Shown piece after piece: positions 1 through 7,340 of a DNA stretch of 12,555 nt. Under the pieces are notes generated by a model, which saw only the letters and a program-made list of their open reading frames with translations, was not told the DNA's origin and did no database searches. Position 1 is the first letter of the stretch. Each line of letters starts with the position of its first letter. This stretch comes from Gammaproteobacteria bacterium (GTDB lineage Bacteria; Pseudomonadota; Gammaproteobacteria; Thiohalomonadales; Thiohalomonadaceae). Both the position numbers and the translations under genes were made by a program. The stretch is from positions 1 to 12,555 of the forward strand of contig JAPHSO010000313.1 of assembly GCA_026193675.1 (NCBI GenBank). The letters run 5' to 3'.

Positions 1-915
1 GTCCCTTCCATCTTTAGCGATCCCCTGATTCAGCGATTTTTTGGTGACTATCTCGATCTTCAGCCCCGCGAAAGGGAAGAGAAATCACTCGGCTCTGGCG
101 TCATTGTCAGTGAGCAGGGACATATCCTCACCAACAACCATGTGATTGATGGCGCCGACGAGATAGAGATAGCGCTGCGTGATGGACGCACAGCGACCGC
201 CAGGGTGGTGGGAACCGATCCCGAAGCTGACCTCGCCGTTCTTAAGATCAAACTGCAGCAGTTGCCAACCATTCAACTTGGAGATTCCACATCACTACGC
301 ATCGGTGATGTGGTACTGGCTATCGGTAATCCTTTTGGTGTTGGTCAAACCGTTACGCTGGGTATCGTCAGCGCCACCGGCCGAAGTGAGCTCGGTATCA
401 ATACCTTTGAAAATTTCATTCAGACAGATGCAGCGATCAATCCCGGCAATTCAGGCGGCGCATTGATAACGGCTAATGGCATTCTGGTGGGGGTCAACAC
501 CGCCATCTTCAGCAAATCCGGAGGCTCTCAGGGAATCGGCTTTGCCATTCCCGTCAATCTTGCCAAAAACAGCATGAAGCAGATTGTTGAACAGGGCCAC
601 GTCAGCCGTGGCTGGTTAGGTATCGAGATTCAGGAGGTGACCGACGAGCTTGCCGAGTCATTTGGTCTTGAGAGTAAGGAGGGGGTCATTATTGCCGGTA
701 TTCTCAATGGCGGTCCTGCCGACAAGGCCGGTATTGAACCGGGAGATATTCTCATCACCTTTAACGGACAGCACATCACCAACTCTACAAACGCTCTAAA
801 TCTTATCAGTCAAACACGTCCCAATGAGGAGGTGGAGATTGAGAGTATCCGGGCAGGTAAGAAACATAAATCGACGATTCGTATTGGAGAGCGTCCGCAA
901 CAGAAAAAGCGATAA
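1..915 (+). CDS. degS: DegS/AlgW-type periplasmic serine protease, 5' end missing
   Basis: Trypsin-like HtrA-family protease. In this family, DegS/AlgW senses misfolded outer-membrane proteins and cuts the anti-sigma factor RseA/MucA to release the envelope stress response. The open frame runs in from the window edge, so the N-terminal anchor is not visible. Counting from base 1, the catalytic triad is His47 (in TNNHVID), Asp77 (in EADLAV) and Ser151 (in GNSGGAL). One PDZ domain follows at about residues 205-296 and the protein stops right after it. DegP and DegQ carry two PDZ domains, so the single PDZ points to DegS/AlgW. An internal ATG at 142 lies just after the codon for the catalytic His and cannot be the real start. 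A palindromic terminator lies 42 nt after the stop. The family call is secure; choosing DegS/AlgW over another single-PDZ HtrA is inference from length and from the his gene at the far end of the window. Confidence 0.9.
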   Translation, partial: VPSIFSDPLIQRFFGDYLDLQPREREEKSLGSGVIVSEQGHILTNNHVIDGADEIEIALRDGRTATARVVGTDPEADLAVLKIKLQQLPTIQLGDSTSLRIGDVVLAIGNPFGVGQTVTLGIVSATGRSELGINTFENFIQTDAAINPGNSGGALITANGILVGVNTAIFSKSGGSQGIGFAIPVNLAKNSMKQIVEQGHVSRGWLGIEIQEVTDELAESFGLESKEGVIIAGILNGGPADKAGIEPGDILITFNGQHITNSTNALNLISQTRPNEEVEIESIRAGKKHKSTIRIGERPQQKKR

Positions 916-957
916 GTCAAAAGAGTTTCAGCTTGACTGACCGTTTTTACCAACAAA

Positions 958-983
958 AAAACCGGAGCCTAGGCTCCGGTTTT
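958..983. terminator. Perfect palindromic bidirectional terminator
   Basis: A perfect 26-bp palindrome centred between 970 and 971: AAA, then a GC-rich arm ACCGGAGCCT, its exact complement, then TTT. Transcripts from either strand form a strong stem with a U-tract. It sits between the convergent ends of the DegS-like gene (915) and the small exported protein gene (1038), so it can serve both. Confidence 0.85.
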
Positions 984-1037
984 AAATCAGACGCTCCACT
1001 CCCCCATTAATCCTCAGAGATTCATCTGAAAAAGCGG

Positions 1038-1313
1038 CTACTGCTTCAGATCGAGTTCAGCCGCAGCCTGTGCATGGGTAATATAGTTATTCGCCTGTAC
1101 AAGCATACCCGCACTGTGCGCTCTGTCAGCCATATAGACAAGAGTCGCTGCAACACCGCGATCATGTGCCGAGTAGTGCGCATGGGCGATCATCTGTGTC
1201 ACTTGACCACGCTTTGCGATAAAACCTGCATCGCTACGAACGGATTCATAGGCCGCAGCTGTGGTCGAAATCATTGATGCCGCAATAGCAGCGGTAAATA
1301 ATAGTTTTTTCAT
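1038..1313 (-). CDS. Small exported protein of unknown function (91 aa)
   Basis: Not recognised as a named family. Residues 1-21 form a classical Sec signal peptide: MKK, a hydrophobic stretch, and an Ala-rich end suited to signal peptidase I cleavage near AAA-YES. The mature part of about 70 residues is predicted mostly helical and carries His44, His46, His50, His66 and His80 plus Met41, Met61 and Met70, with no cysteine. Metal binding in the periplasm is conceivable but only inference. The start is supported by a GGGAG ribosome-binding site 6 nt upstream of the ATG. The gene ends convergently with the DegS-like gene across the palindromic terminator. About 300 nt separate it from the cytochrome gene upstream on the same strand, and a terminator-like hairpin lies between them, so it is probably transcribed alone. 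Confidence 0.72.
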   Translation of the reverse strand: MKKLLFTAAIAASMISTTAAAYESVRSDAGFIAKRGQVTQMIAHAHYSAHDRGVAATLVYMADRAHSAGMLVQANNYITHAQAAAELDLKQ

Positions 1314-1503
1314 GGGTAACTCCCGAATGAATAGATTGCGTCAGACATAACAACGATGCCGACAGGCAAAAGGTTCCACTTTTTTTCAAAATCAGAACAG
1401 AAACAGGTGACGCTCTTTAGACGCTCATCACCAACTGACCTCTGGCTGGAGGAACCGCGACCAATCAGAGGAGTGCACTCTAATGAGTCATCCGTTTAAT
1501 GAT

Positions 1504-1519
1504 TGTGATTGATGTAACA
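1504..1519. promoter_or_regulatory. Possible CRP-like site in the 1314-1613 gap
   Basis: TGTGA-N6-TAACA matches the CRP consensus TGTGA-N6-TCACA at 9 of 10 defined positions. It lies about 190 nt upstream of the small exported protein's start, which is far for a direct activator site. Otherwise the 300-nt gap 1314-1613 holds the cytochrome's candidate terminator (1558-1585), a direct repeat of GACGCTC at 1409-1426, and no convincing gene. A single match like this could be chance. Confidence 0.2.
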
Positions 1520-1557
1520 GTTTTTGGTGACCATCAGATCCGGCGCAGAAAATCGCC

Positions 1558-1585
1558 GAGAAGTGCGACCCACCCCGCACTTCTC
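1558..1585 (-). terminator. Candidate terminator of the cytochrome gene
   Basis: A perfect 10-bp inverted repeat (GAGAAGTGCG / CGCACTTCTC) with an 8-nt loop, 28 nt beyond the cytochrome stop codon. On the minus strand it is followed by GGCGATTTTC, a short and slightly displaced T-run. The stem is strong and the tail is imperfect. Confidence 0.55.
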
Positions 1586-1613
1586 AGGAACTCATTTGGA
1601 GCATTACATTTAG

Positions 1614-2075
1614 CTACTTACAAAAGCGGTTCAGCATCTGCTGATCTTTCAGAGCATGTTCCGCATCTCCCCTCTCTGTAGCCCGTTTTACGGCAATTCG
1701 CCAGTGGGCGCAGGGGGGCGGAAAACTCTCTTCCTGAATATAGGTTGAGATCTTGCTGAGCATCTCATCTGGTAGCGGCAGAGGAGGCATCAGACCTAGC
1801 TGATCAACCGCCTCATGATGTATAGCCGTTTGCAATGTCGGATTTTTCACAAAATCGACCATACTCTGCACAAAGTCCTCACTATCGAGTGAGTTGTTTT
1901 TGTAGCGCCGCTGCACACCCCACATTGGCGGACCTAATGGTGGATCCATCTCCTGATTGTGGCAGACGTGACATGTGGGGTAGAGAGTCTTCCCCTCTTC
2001 CGCCACAGGGCTGAGGGCATAACTGTTTACTGAAAATAACGAGACTGCCAATAGTAAAAATTGTGATTTATTCAT
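1614..2075 (-). CDS. Periplasmic mono-haem c-type cytochrome
   Basis: Predicted soluble periplasmic electron carrier of 153 residues. A Sec signal peptide covers residues 1-20, with likely cleavage after NSYA. The haem-binding motif CHVCH gives covalent attachment at Cys35 and Cys38 and the axial ligand His39. Met96, in a GLMPP segment, is the best candidate for the sixth haem ligand. The C-terminal tail has two further cysteines (122 and 152) that could form a disulfide. I placed the start at the ATG ending at 2075 because it gives a compact signal peptide and has AGAG about 9 nt upstream. An in-frame ATG at 2096 would add seven residues with more positive charge and is possible. The gene is divergent from the carbonic anhydrase candidate and shares a 147-nt intergenic region with it. 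The redox partner is unknown. The cytochrome call is secure; the subfamily is not assigned. Confidence 0.85.
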   Translation of the reverse strand: MNKSQFLLLAVSLFSVNSYALSPVAEEGKTLYPTCHVCHNQEMDPPLGPPMWGVQRRYKNNSLDSEDFVQSMVDFVKNPTLQTAIHHEAVDQLGLMPPLPLPDEMLSKISTYIQEESFPPPCAHWRIAVKRATERGDAEHALKDQQMLNRFCK

Positions 2076-2222
2076 TTTTCGCACTCTGAAGTTCATATGC
2101 CTGAATAGTAGTCCATCTTGCACAAAAGGATGATCAATTAATCAATATAGATAATAAAATTTATGTTCTATTTTGATGTAAAAGGTGTTGTGGTAACCTG
2201 ACGAAAATCGGGGAGATTAATG
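2076..2222. promoter_or_regulatory. Shared divergent control region, with ribosome-binding site for the + strand gene
   Basis: This AT-rich 147-nt gap separates the divergent cytochrome and carbonic anhydrase genes and must hold both promoters. The clearest element is a GGGGAG ribosome-binding site at 2210-2215. Its spacing is 4 nt to the ATG at 2220 and 7 nt to the ATG at 2223, so it favours the second. An interrupted inverted repeat TGAT-N6-ATCA sits at 2131-2144. A weak -35-like TTGATG occurs at 2173-2178, but I found no confident -10 partner. Confidence 0.4.
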
Positions 2223-3350
2223 ATGCCAGTCTATTTAAAAAACAGTTTTCGAGTCGATAAATACGCGATGCGCTACAGCGATTTTGTGCCGCGCCTATTC
2301 AACTTCTGCCTCTCTTTAGGTATGAGTCCAAATCACATCATGCCCTCGCGGGCATTCTGCTCCGATGAAAATCAGGGCTACCCTATCATTCTGATCACCA
2401 AGCACTTCGGCACGTTCCCTTTTAACCACGGCCGGGTCGGCGGTATCGTCGCAACTGACCGACATGCTCCCCATGCCCATCATGGACAGGATATGGTGAT
2501 CATTCAGGCGAGCCATGTCGGCTATGAGCCTGAGACCGAAGAGTTTGGTATCTATCGACGTCTGGAGACCGAGAACCATCAACACTCCACTGACTGTGGC
2601 GCCATCTGCGGCGTACTCGACTGGTATCAAAATGAATACAATTTCGCCCGTGAACATATCAAGCTGGGACGTAATGGTGATGAGCTTATCGTCATCATCG
2701 ATAATCAACTGGTCAATGATGAGCGTGCTGAGGGGATTTTTCTCAATCTCGACAAAATTATCGATATGCCGAATGGTAGCCCTGAACCGCTGCAATTCTT
2801 AAGCACCGCAAAGGTCTTTTATGCTGCTGATGAGTTGAAGCGACGGATGGGAGAGCAGTGGCCTCGAAACCATAGAAGTATCGGCTCACACCTCGACTCA
2901 GACCTTTTCTATTTCCGGCGTGATCTTGATGCAATTACCGATGCGGGGCAGATTATCAATCGGAATCTAATCAAATCGATGCCCAATATTCTGGCTAGCA
3001 AGTATCCCTCATTGACCGCAGCACAAGCCAATGCGCAGGTTGAATTTGATCGCACATTTAGAAGTATCGTTACCGAAAAGGCCTATCGAGGTAAATGGGT
3101 GGTCTTTATCTCAGGGATCAATATCGATATTTCACCCCGAGAGGGACAGAGCTTTCCTCTGACCAAATATGTCCCCTGGGCCGCCTATGTTCAGAACGAT
3201 AGTGGTCAGGGTTATACCCTTGAGCAGGATGAACTATTCCACATTCTGAACCGACATCCTACTGAAAATCCACACAAAATTGATCTAACAGAGGTGATCG
3301 GCAGCATGAAACGTGAAGCAGAGATACAGCTTCATGTCGATGAAGAGTAG
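2223..3350 (+). CDS. LCIB/C-family (beta-type) carbonic anhydrase candidate
   Basis: Likely a zinc enzyme interconverting CO2 and bicarbonate in the cytosol; there is no signal peptide and no membrane segment. The N-terminal half matches, from memory, the pattern of algal LCIB/LCIC proteins, a divergent beta-carbonic anhydrase group. The order is C-S-D-E (Cys46, Asp48), a GTFPF segment, an N-H-G-R-V-G-G stretch (Arg71 a candidate partner of the Asp), a P-x-x-H-H-G loop, S-H-V-G-Y (His98), then S-T-D-C-G-A (Cys125). Cys46, His98 and Cys125 are the expected zinc ligands. The C-terminal region, about residues 190-375, is unrecognised. The protein has 375 residues starting from the second of two adjacent ATGs, chosen by ribosome-binding-site spacing. 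A zinc-binding diguanylate cyclase follows on the same strand 89 nt downstream. I see the motifs directly; the family is by-eye recognition and activity is inference. Confidence 0.65.
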   Translation: MPVYLKNSFRVDKYAMRYSDFVPRLFNFCLSLGMSPNHIMPSRAFCSDENQGYPIILITKHFGTFPFNHGRVGGIVATDRHAPHAHHGQDMVIIQASHVGYEPETEEFGIYRRLETENHQHSTDCGAICGVLDWYQNEYNFAREHIKLGRNGDELIVIIDNQLVNDERAEGIFLNLDKIIDMPNGSPEPLQFLSTAKVFYAADELKRRMGEQWPRNHRSIGSHLDSDLFYFRRDLDAITDAGQIINRNLIKSMPNILASKYPSLTAAQANAQVEFDRTFRSIVTEKAYRGKWVVFISGINIDISPREGQSFPLTKYVPWAAYVQNDSGQGYTLEQDELFHILNRHPTENPHKIDLTEVIGSMKREAEIQLHVDEE

Positions 3351-3439
3351 AGCGTTTTAACACGCAATATCCTTTATAGGTAGGGCTGTGTTAGCATCAA
3401 TTTTAATTGCGAGCCCATATTCATAAGAATCAAATACAG

Positions 3440-4378
3440 ATGGATACATCCAGTCACAAATTTATCGGTCAAATCGGTGCTGAAGGTGCCCACGATGTAT
3501 TCACCAGCATTCGAGCCCTCGACACCGGTATAGCCAATCATGAGGCCTGGCTCAGCCAGATCCACCAGTCACTCATCTGTGGTGGCGGACATGACAATCC
3601 AAATGATACCTGTGAGGATGCCCACTGCCGCTGCAAATTTGGTCAATGGCTATACAGTTCCGAAACTGATGACTTCCAGGAGCTAGACTCTTTCCACTCT
3701 GTTGTAGAGAAGCATCAGAAGATGCATGCGCTCGCTCGCAACCTGTTGATTAAAAAGGAAAATAGACTGGAGATCGTTGAAAAGGAGTACAGTAAATTTA
3801 CCTCGCAGGCGATCTCATTCAAGCTGGATGTACGAAATCTGCAATATATATTGATGTCACAGGTCTGTGTTGTTGATCACCTAACCGGGGCTTGGAACCG
3901 CTATGCAATGTACTCAAAGCTCCATCAGGAGAAGGAGAGGCTGACGAGGGCCGGCCATCCCAGCACCATCTGCATGATGGATCTGGATCACTTTAAAGAG
4001 GTTAATGACACCTACGGCCACAAGGTGGGTGACAAGGTTCTCGCCACCGTTATCGAATTTTGCCGAACCGGTCTGAGAACATACGACTCAATATACCGCT
4101 ATGGTGGTGAAGAGTTTCTCTTCAGTCTTCCCGATGCTGAGCTCTCTGAAGTTCGTAGCGTCATCGAGCGTCTATGTGATGGTTTGGGAAAACACCCTAT
4201 TCTGCTGCCCAATGGTGAAAGTCTTTCAGTCACCGCCTCTTTCGGTATCGCCAGCCTGAAGAAAAGCACATCGATCGAAGACACCATTCAAGAGGCCGAT
4301 CACGCACTGCTCTGCGCCAAAGCCAAGGGCCGGGATCAGGTCTGTTGCTGGGAGGATGGGCTCAGCTTATTTGAATAG
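3440..4378 (+). CDS. DgcZ-like diguanylate cyclase with zinc-binding CZB sensor
   Basis: Makes c-di-GMP from two GTP in the cytosol. Architecture matches E. coli DgcZ (YdeH): an N-terminal CZB domain of about 110 residues, a helical linker, then GGDEF. Zinc ligands of the 3His-1Cys type are visible as His34 (NHEAWL), Cys65 (RCKFGQWL), His92 and His96 (EKHQKMH). The cyclase signature is YGGEEF (GGEEF at 222-226), and RTYD at 213-216 lies exactly five residues before it, a full RxxD product-inhibition site. E. coli DgcZ has a degenerate version here, as I recall. Several extra cysteines flank the zinc Cys (Cys59, Cys63), which is notable because CZB zinc-cysteine sites can also sense oxidants. 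I chose the ATG at 3440; the frame extends to a TTG at 3407, but that codon has no ribosome-binding site and lies inside an inverted repeat (3383-3416). The 3' end is convergent with the next gene, 10 nt away. Confidence 0.88.
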   Translation: MDTSSHKFIGQIGAEGAHDVFTSIRALDTGIANHEAWLSQIHQSLICGGGHDNPNDTCEDAHCRCKFGQWLYSSETDDFQELDSFHSVVEKHQKMHALARNLLIKKENRLEIVEKEYSKFTSQAISFKLDVRNLQYILMSQVCVVDHLTGAWNRYAMYSKLHQEKERLTRAGHPSTICMMDLDHFKEVNDTYGHKVGDKVLATVIEFCRTGLRTYDSIYRYGGEEFLFSLPDAELSEVRSVIERLCDGLGKHPILLPNGESLSVTASFGIASLKKSTSIEDTIQEADHALLCAKAKGRDQVCCWEDGLSLFE

Positions 4379-4380
4379 AC

Positions 4381-4402
4381 ATCCACTATCATGCTTGTGG
4401 AT
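4381..4402. terminator. Weak hairpin between convergent cyclase genes
   Basis: ATCCAC and GTGGAT form a perfect 6-bp stem around a 10-nt loop, lying across the 3' ends of the two convergent c-di-GMP genes and covering the stop codon of the minus-strand gene. There is no T-run on either side, so termination here would be inefficient or factor-dependent. Confidence 0.25.
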
Positions 4403-7160
4403 CAGTTATCCCCGCTTTTACACCAAATAGATCTGGCTTTCCCAGGAAGTAACCCTGCGCATAGTTGATATTGACTGACTTGAGCGCCGCAACAGTTGCC
4501 TCATCCTCTACAAACTCAGCAATCGACTTCATCCCCATCACATGCGATATGTAGTTGATCGCCTTCACCATCGCCAGGCTGGTACTGTTATTGGCGATGC
4601 CATTAATCATCGAACCATCTAGTTTGATATAGTCAACCGGCAGATGCTTTAGATACTCAAACGAACTGAAGCCTGAACCGAAATCATCCAACGCAAAGCG
4701 GCAACCTATCTTGCTCAGCTTTTGAATGAACTCCTTTGCCATTTCAATATTTGAGACAACCGCACTCTCAGTGATCTCAAAACAGATCTTCCTGGGTGAA
4801 ACACCACTCTGTTTAAACATCGCCATAATGAACGGGTAGAGCGTGTCGTCACTCAGCGATTGCCCCGACAGGTTAATTGCACAGGAGGAGATATTCTTAC
4901 CGCGTTCATCTGGATCGACCAGCTGCATAAAGGCGTTCCGGATCACCCAGCGATCAATCTGCGGCATTAAATGGTAGCGCTCTGCCGCCGGAATAAAGGC
5001 ACCGGGAGGAATCAGTTTGTCGCTATCCTCCGTGTCGATCATCCGAATCAACAACTCGATATGTTTACCCTCTCCACCTTTCCCATCAATACTGGTGATG
5101 GGCTGAGAGTGGAGCTCAAAAAGGTCATTCTCCAACGCGTGTTGAATACGCTGAAGCCACTGCATCTTGCCATGTTGCTCTGCCACCATCTCATCATCAT
5201 GCGACAACACATGGACTCGATTGCGCCCCTCCTCTTTTGCCACATAACAGGCGGAGTCAGCAGCGCGAAAGATTTCGGTCAGGCTTTCGGCCCGTTGGTC
5301 GATCGGCACCAGACCGATACTGGTTCCGACACGATGTGAATTTCCGCCCCACTCCAGACGATATTGATCCACAGCGTCACAGATCTCCTGAGCAATCTCT
5401 CGACCACTCTCAACATCACAGCCATTGAGAAGCAGCCCAAACTCATCACCACCCAGACGTCCCAGGGTATCGGCCTTGCGCAACTTACTTTTCATCAGCT
5501 TAGTAATCTGCCTGAGCAGCTCATCTCCAGCCTGATGCCCACTGGTGTCATTGACCGCCTTAAAGTGATCCAGGTCGATAAAGCAGAGCACATTACTGAC
5601 CCCATCATTTTTGGCACTCTCAAGTGCCTGCTCAGCAAGATTATCGAACTCAAGCCTGTTGACCAGCCCTGTTAATGAGTCATGTGTCGCCTGGTAGGCG
5701 AGTTGCATCGCCAGTGTGCGCAGTTTGGTTACATCATGAAAAACCAGCACCGTGCCGATAACCCGATTTTTTGAGTCAAATATCGGCGCGCCATTGAGTT
5801 CAATAACTGATGATTTTTTCTGGCGACTGACCAACATTGCCGGCTCAGGCAGGGCCGCTGACTCCCCCTCTTTTATCCATCTCTCAAATGGAAGTTGAAC
5901 CCGACTGACATTGTCATCCTCATAAAGCTTGAGCACCTCCTGAAGCGGTTTGGCATGTGCATCCTCTACCCGCCATCCGGTCATCTCCTCACCTACCGGA
6001 TTGATATACTCCACCTCACAGGAAGTATTGGTCGTGATCACCGCATCACCGATAGAGCCAAGCGTAACGCGTAAACGCTCCTTCTCTTGATAGAGCTCTT
6101 CAGCTGCTAGACGGCTTTCGGTGATATCCCGAGCAATCCCCTCAAAACCATCGATCTCACCATTCTTATCTTTAAAGTAGTGAGCATTAATTGAGACCCA
6201 GACATCCATCTCTTGCTGGTGCTTCATCTTCACCTCAAGATTTTCCACCATGCCAAAGTGGTCGCTGAGAGCATCGCCCACCTTTTTATACTGCCCATCA
6301 TCTGAGAAAATAGAGCTAAAGGGTAGACCGATAAGTTGATCTTCACTCAGCCCCAGCAGTTGGCGCACCGATTGAGAGATTCGGACTATCCTGCCCCCCC
6401 TGTCTACGCGGAAGTAGGTATCCATCATATCTTGCAGGATTCGATTCAACTCCTTCTCAGAGGCGACAATCTTGGCCTCTGCATTCTGCCTCTCTCTCGC
6501 CTCATCCTGAATAGTCTGATTGGCACTCTCCAGGTCGTGCATCATTCGCAGCGCCTCATCTCTTGATGTCGCCAGCTTGGAGTAGATATCACGGTTCTCT
6601 TTACTCGCCCTCTGGTAGCGTTCGACCATGCGTCCCATCTCACCTAGCGCACTGGAGATAATAAGAGAAAGCAGCAATAGCAGTCCCCAAATGGGAACCA
6701 TCACAATATTTTCGATATAGATACTAAATGCCAGGGGCAGCCCAAAGGCGGGCAGTGCATAGGCAAGATAAGATGTGGTGAGAAGGCCGGATGCGGGCAA
6801 GATAATCATCGCAATACCGGCATTGACCAGAGCGAAGCGGAGATCCAGCTCCACCCCATCAATGTTGAGCAGACAGAGAATAATCGACAGACCACCCCAG
6901 ACAACACCGGCAAACAGGCCGCTGCTCAATGTGGGCCAATGGATTGAACTTTCCTCAGCCACCTCCTCAGTGGAGGCCGATTTGACGACTAAAGAGGTCA
7001 CAATTCGCCAGACAACCAAACCGACAAACAGCGCTATCAAATAGGGTTGGTCGCCTTCTGCAATTGCCGACCAGTATTCCGACAACAGAAAATAGGCTAC
7101 GGCAACGTAGATCAATAGCTCAACAAAGAGATACTTGTTTATTAGCTGTTCACTTTTCAT
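4389..7160 (-). CDS. Membrane PAS-PAS-GGDEF-EAL c-di-GMP turnover protein
   Basis: Inner-membrane signalling protein of 923 residues that may both make and degrade c-di-GMP. Six hydrophobic segments span residues 10-170, followed by a helical linker (about 175-240), PAS 1 (about 238-350, ending in the GIARDITESR motif) and PAS 2 (about 362-478, ending VFHDVTKLR). The GGDEF domain is at about 485-650 with RLGGDEF (GGDEF at 570-574) and an intact RKAD inhibitory site at 561-564. The EAL domain is at about 665-915 with the catalytic set visible: ELL at 702, NLS at 763, Glu795 in EITES, Asp825-Asp826 in DDFGSG, Lys846, Glu882 and QGYFLG at 902. Both catalytic halves therefore look competent, and net activity cannot be read from sequence. 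The ATG ending at 7160 is chosen because AAGGA sits 5 nt upstream; a TTG directly before it is the only other in-frame start nearby. The PAS ligands are unknown. Confidence 0.93.
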   Translation of the reverse strand: MKSEQLINKYLFVELLIYVAVAYFLLSEYWSAIAEGDQPYLIALFVGLVVWRIVTSLVVKSASTEEVAEESSIHWPTLSSGLFAGVVWGGLSIILCLLNIDGVELDLRFALVNAGIAMIILPASGLLTTSYLAYALPAFGLPLAFSIYIENIVMVPIWGLLLLLSLIISSALGEMGRMVERYQRASKENRDIYSKLATSRDEALRMMHDLESANQTIQDEARERQNAEAKIVASEKELNRILQDMMDTYFRVDRGGRIVRISQSVRQLLGLSEDQLIGLPFSSIFSDDGQYKKVGDALSDHFGMVENLEVKMKHQQEMDVWVSINAHYFKDKNGEIDGFEGIARDITESRLAAEELYQEKERLRVTLGSIGDAVITTNTSCEVEYINPVGEEMTGWRVEDAHAKPLQEVLKLYEDDNVSRVQLPFERWIKEGESAALPEPAMLVSRQKKSSVIELNGAPIFDSKNRVIGTVLVFHDVTKLRTLAMQLAYQATHDSLTGLVNRLEFDNLAEQALESAKNDGVSNVLCFIDLDHFKAVNDTSGHQAGDELLRQITKLMKSKLRKADTLGRLGGDEFGLLLNGCDVESGREIAQEICDAVDQYRLEWGGNSHRVGTSIGLVPIDQRAESLTEIFRAADSACYVAKEEGRNRVHVLSHDDEMVAEQHGKMQWLQRIQHALENDLFELHSQPITSIDGKGGEGKHIELLIRMIDTEDSDKLIPPGAFIPAAERYHLMPQIDRWVIRNAFMQLVDPDERGKNISSCAINLSGQSLSDDTLYPFIMAMFKQSGVSPRKICFEITESAVVSNIEMAKEFIQKLSKIGCRFALDDFGSGFSSFEYLKHLPVDYIKLDGSMINGIANNSTSLAMVKAINYISHVMGMKSIAEFVEDEATVAALKSVNINYAQGYFLGKPDLFGVKAGITDPQA

Positions 7161-7211
7161 CAAAATCCTTATGAGTGCACATTAAGCGAGCAACAGATGA
7201 CGCCCTTGATT

Positions 7212-7239
7212 CATATATACAGTCCGGCTATACCGCCAA
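7212..7239 (-). promoter_or_regulatory. Possible sigma-70 promoter of the GGDEF-EAL gene
   Basis: On the minus strand TTGGCG (7234-7239) and TATATG (7212-7217) are 16 nt apart, resembling weak -35 and -10 boxes, and would give a leader of roughly 45 nt before the ATG at 7160. A better -10 hexamer, TATAAT, lies further upstream at 7275-7280 but lacks a good -35. This is pattern matching only. Confidence 0.25.
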
Positions 7240-7340
7240 CTGCAGACACCAGCAAATAAAACATAATAAGAATGATTATATTAGCTATCTTCCAATATAA
7301 CTAATGATGACCCAAAGCCGGCTAATCGGCTATTTAACGG

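Noticed and set aside
1499..1681. A 60-codon plus-strand frame in the 1314-1613 gap
   Set aside because: It runs through the cytochrome's terminator hairpin and into that gene antisense, with no ribosome-binding site.
2131..2144. FNR-like box TGAT...ATCA between the divergent cytochrome and carbonic anhydrase genes
   Set aside because: The half-sites are six nt apart instead of four, and the outer T/A of the FNR consensus are not both present.
2316..2795. A 159-codon open frame on the minus strand inside the carbonic anhydrase gene
   Set aside because: It lies wholly antisense to a better supported gene, has no recognisable motif, and looks like a codon-bias shadow.
3407..3439. TTG start giving the DgcZ-like protein 11 extra residues
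   Set aside because: No ribosome-binding site, location inside an inverted repeat (3383-3416), and the extra residues precede the usual CZB start.
4971..5339. A 122-codon open frame on the plus strand
   Set aside because: Antisense to the EAL domain, whose catalytic motifs are intact; the frame shows no domain or ribosome-binding site.
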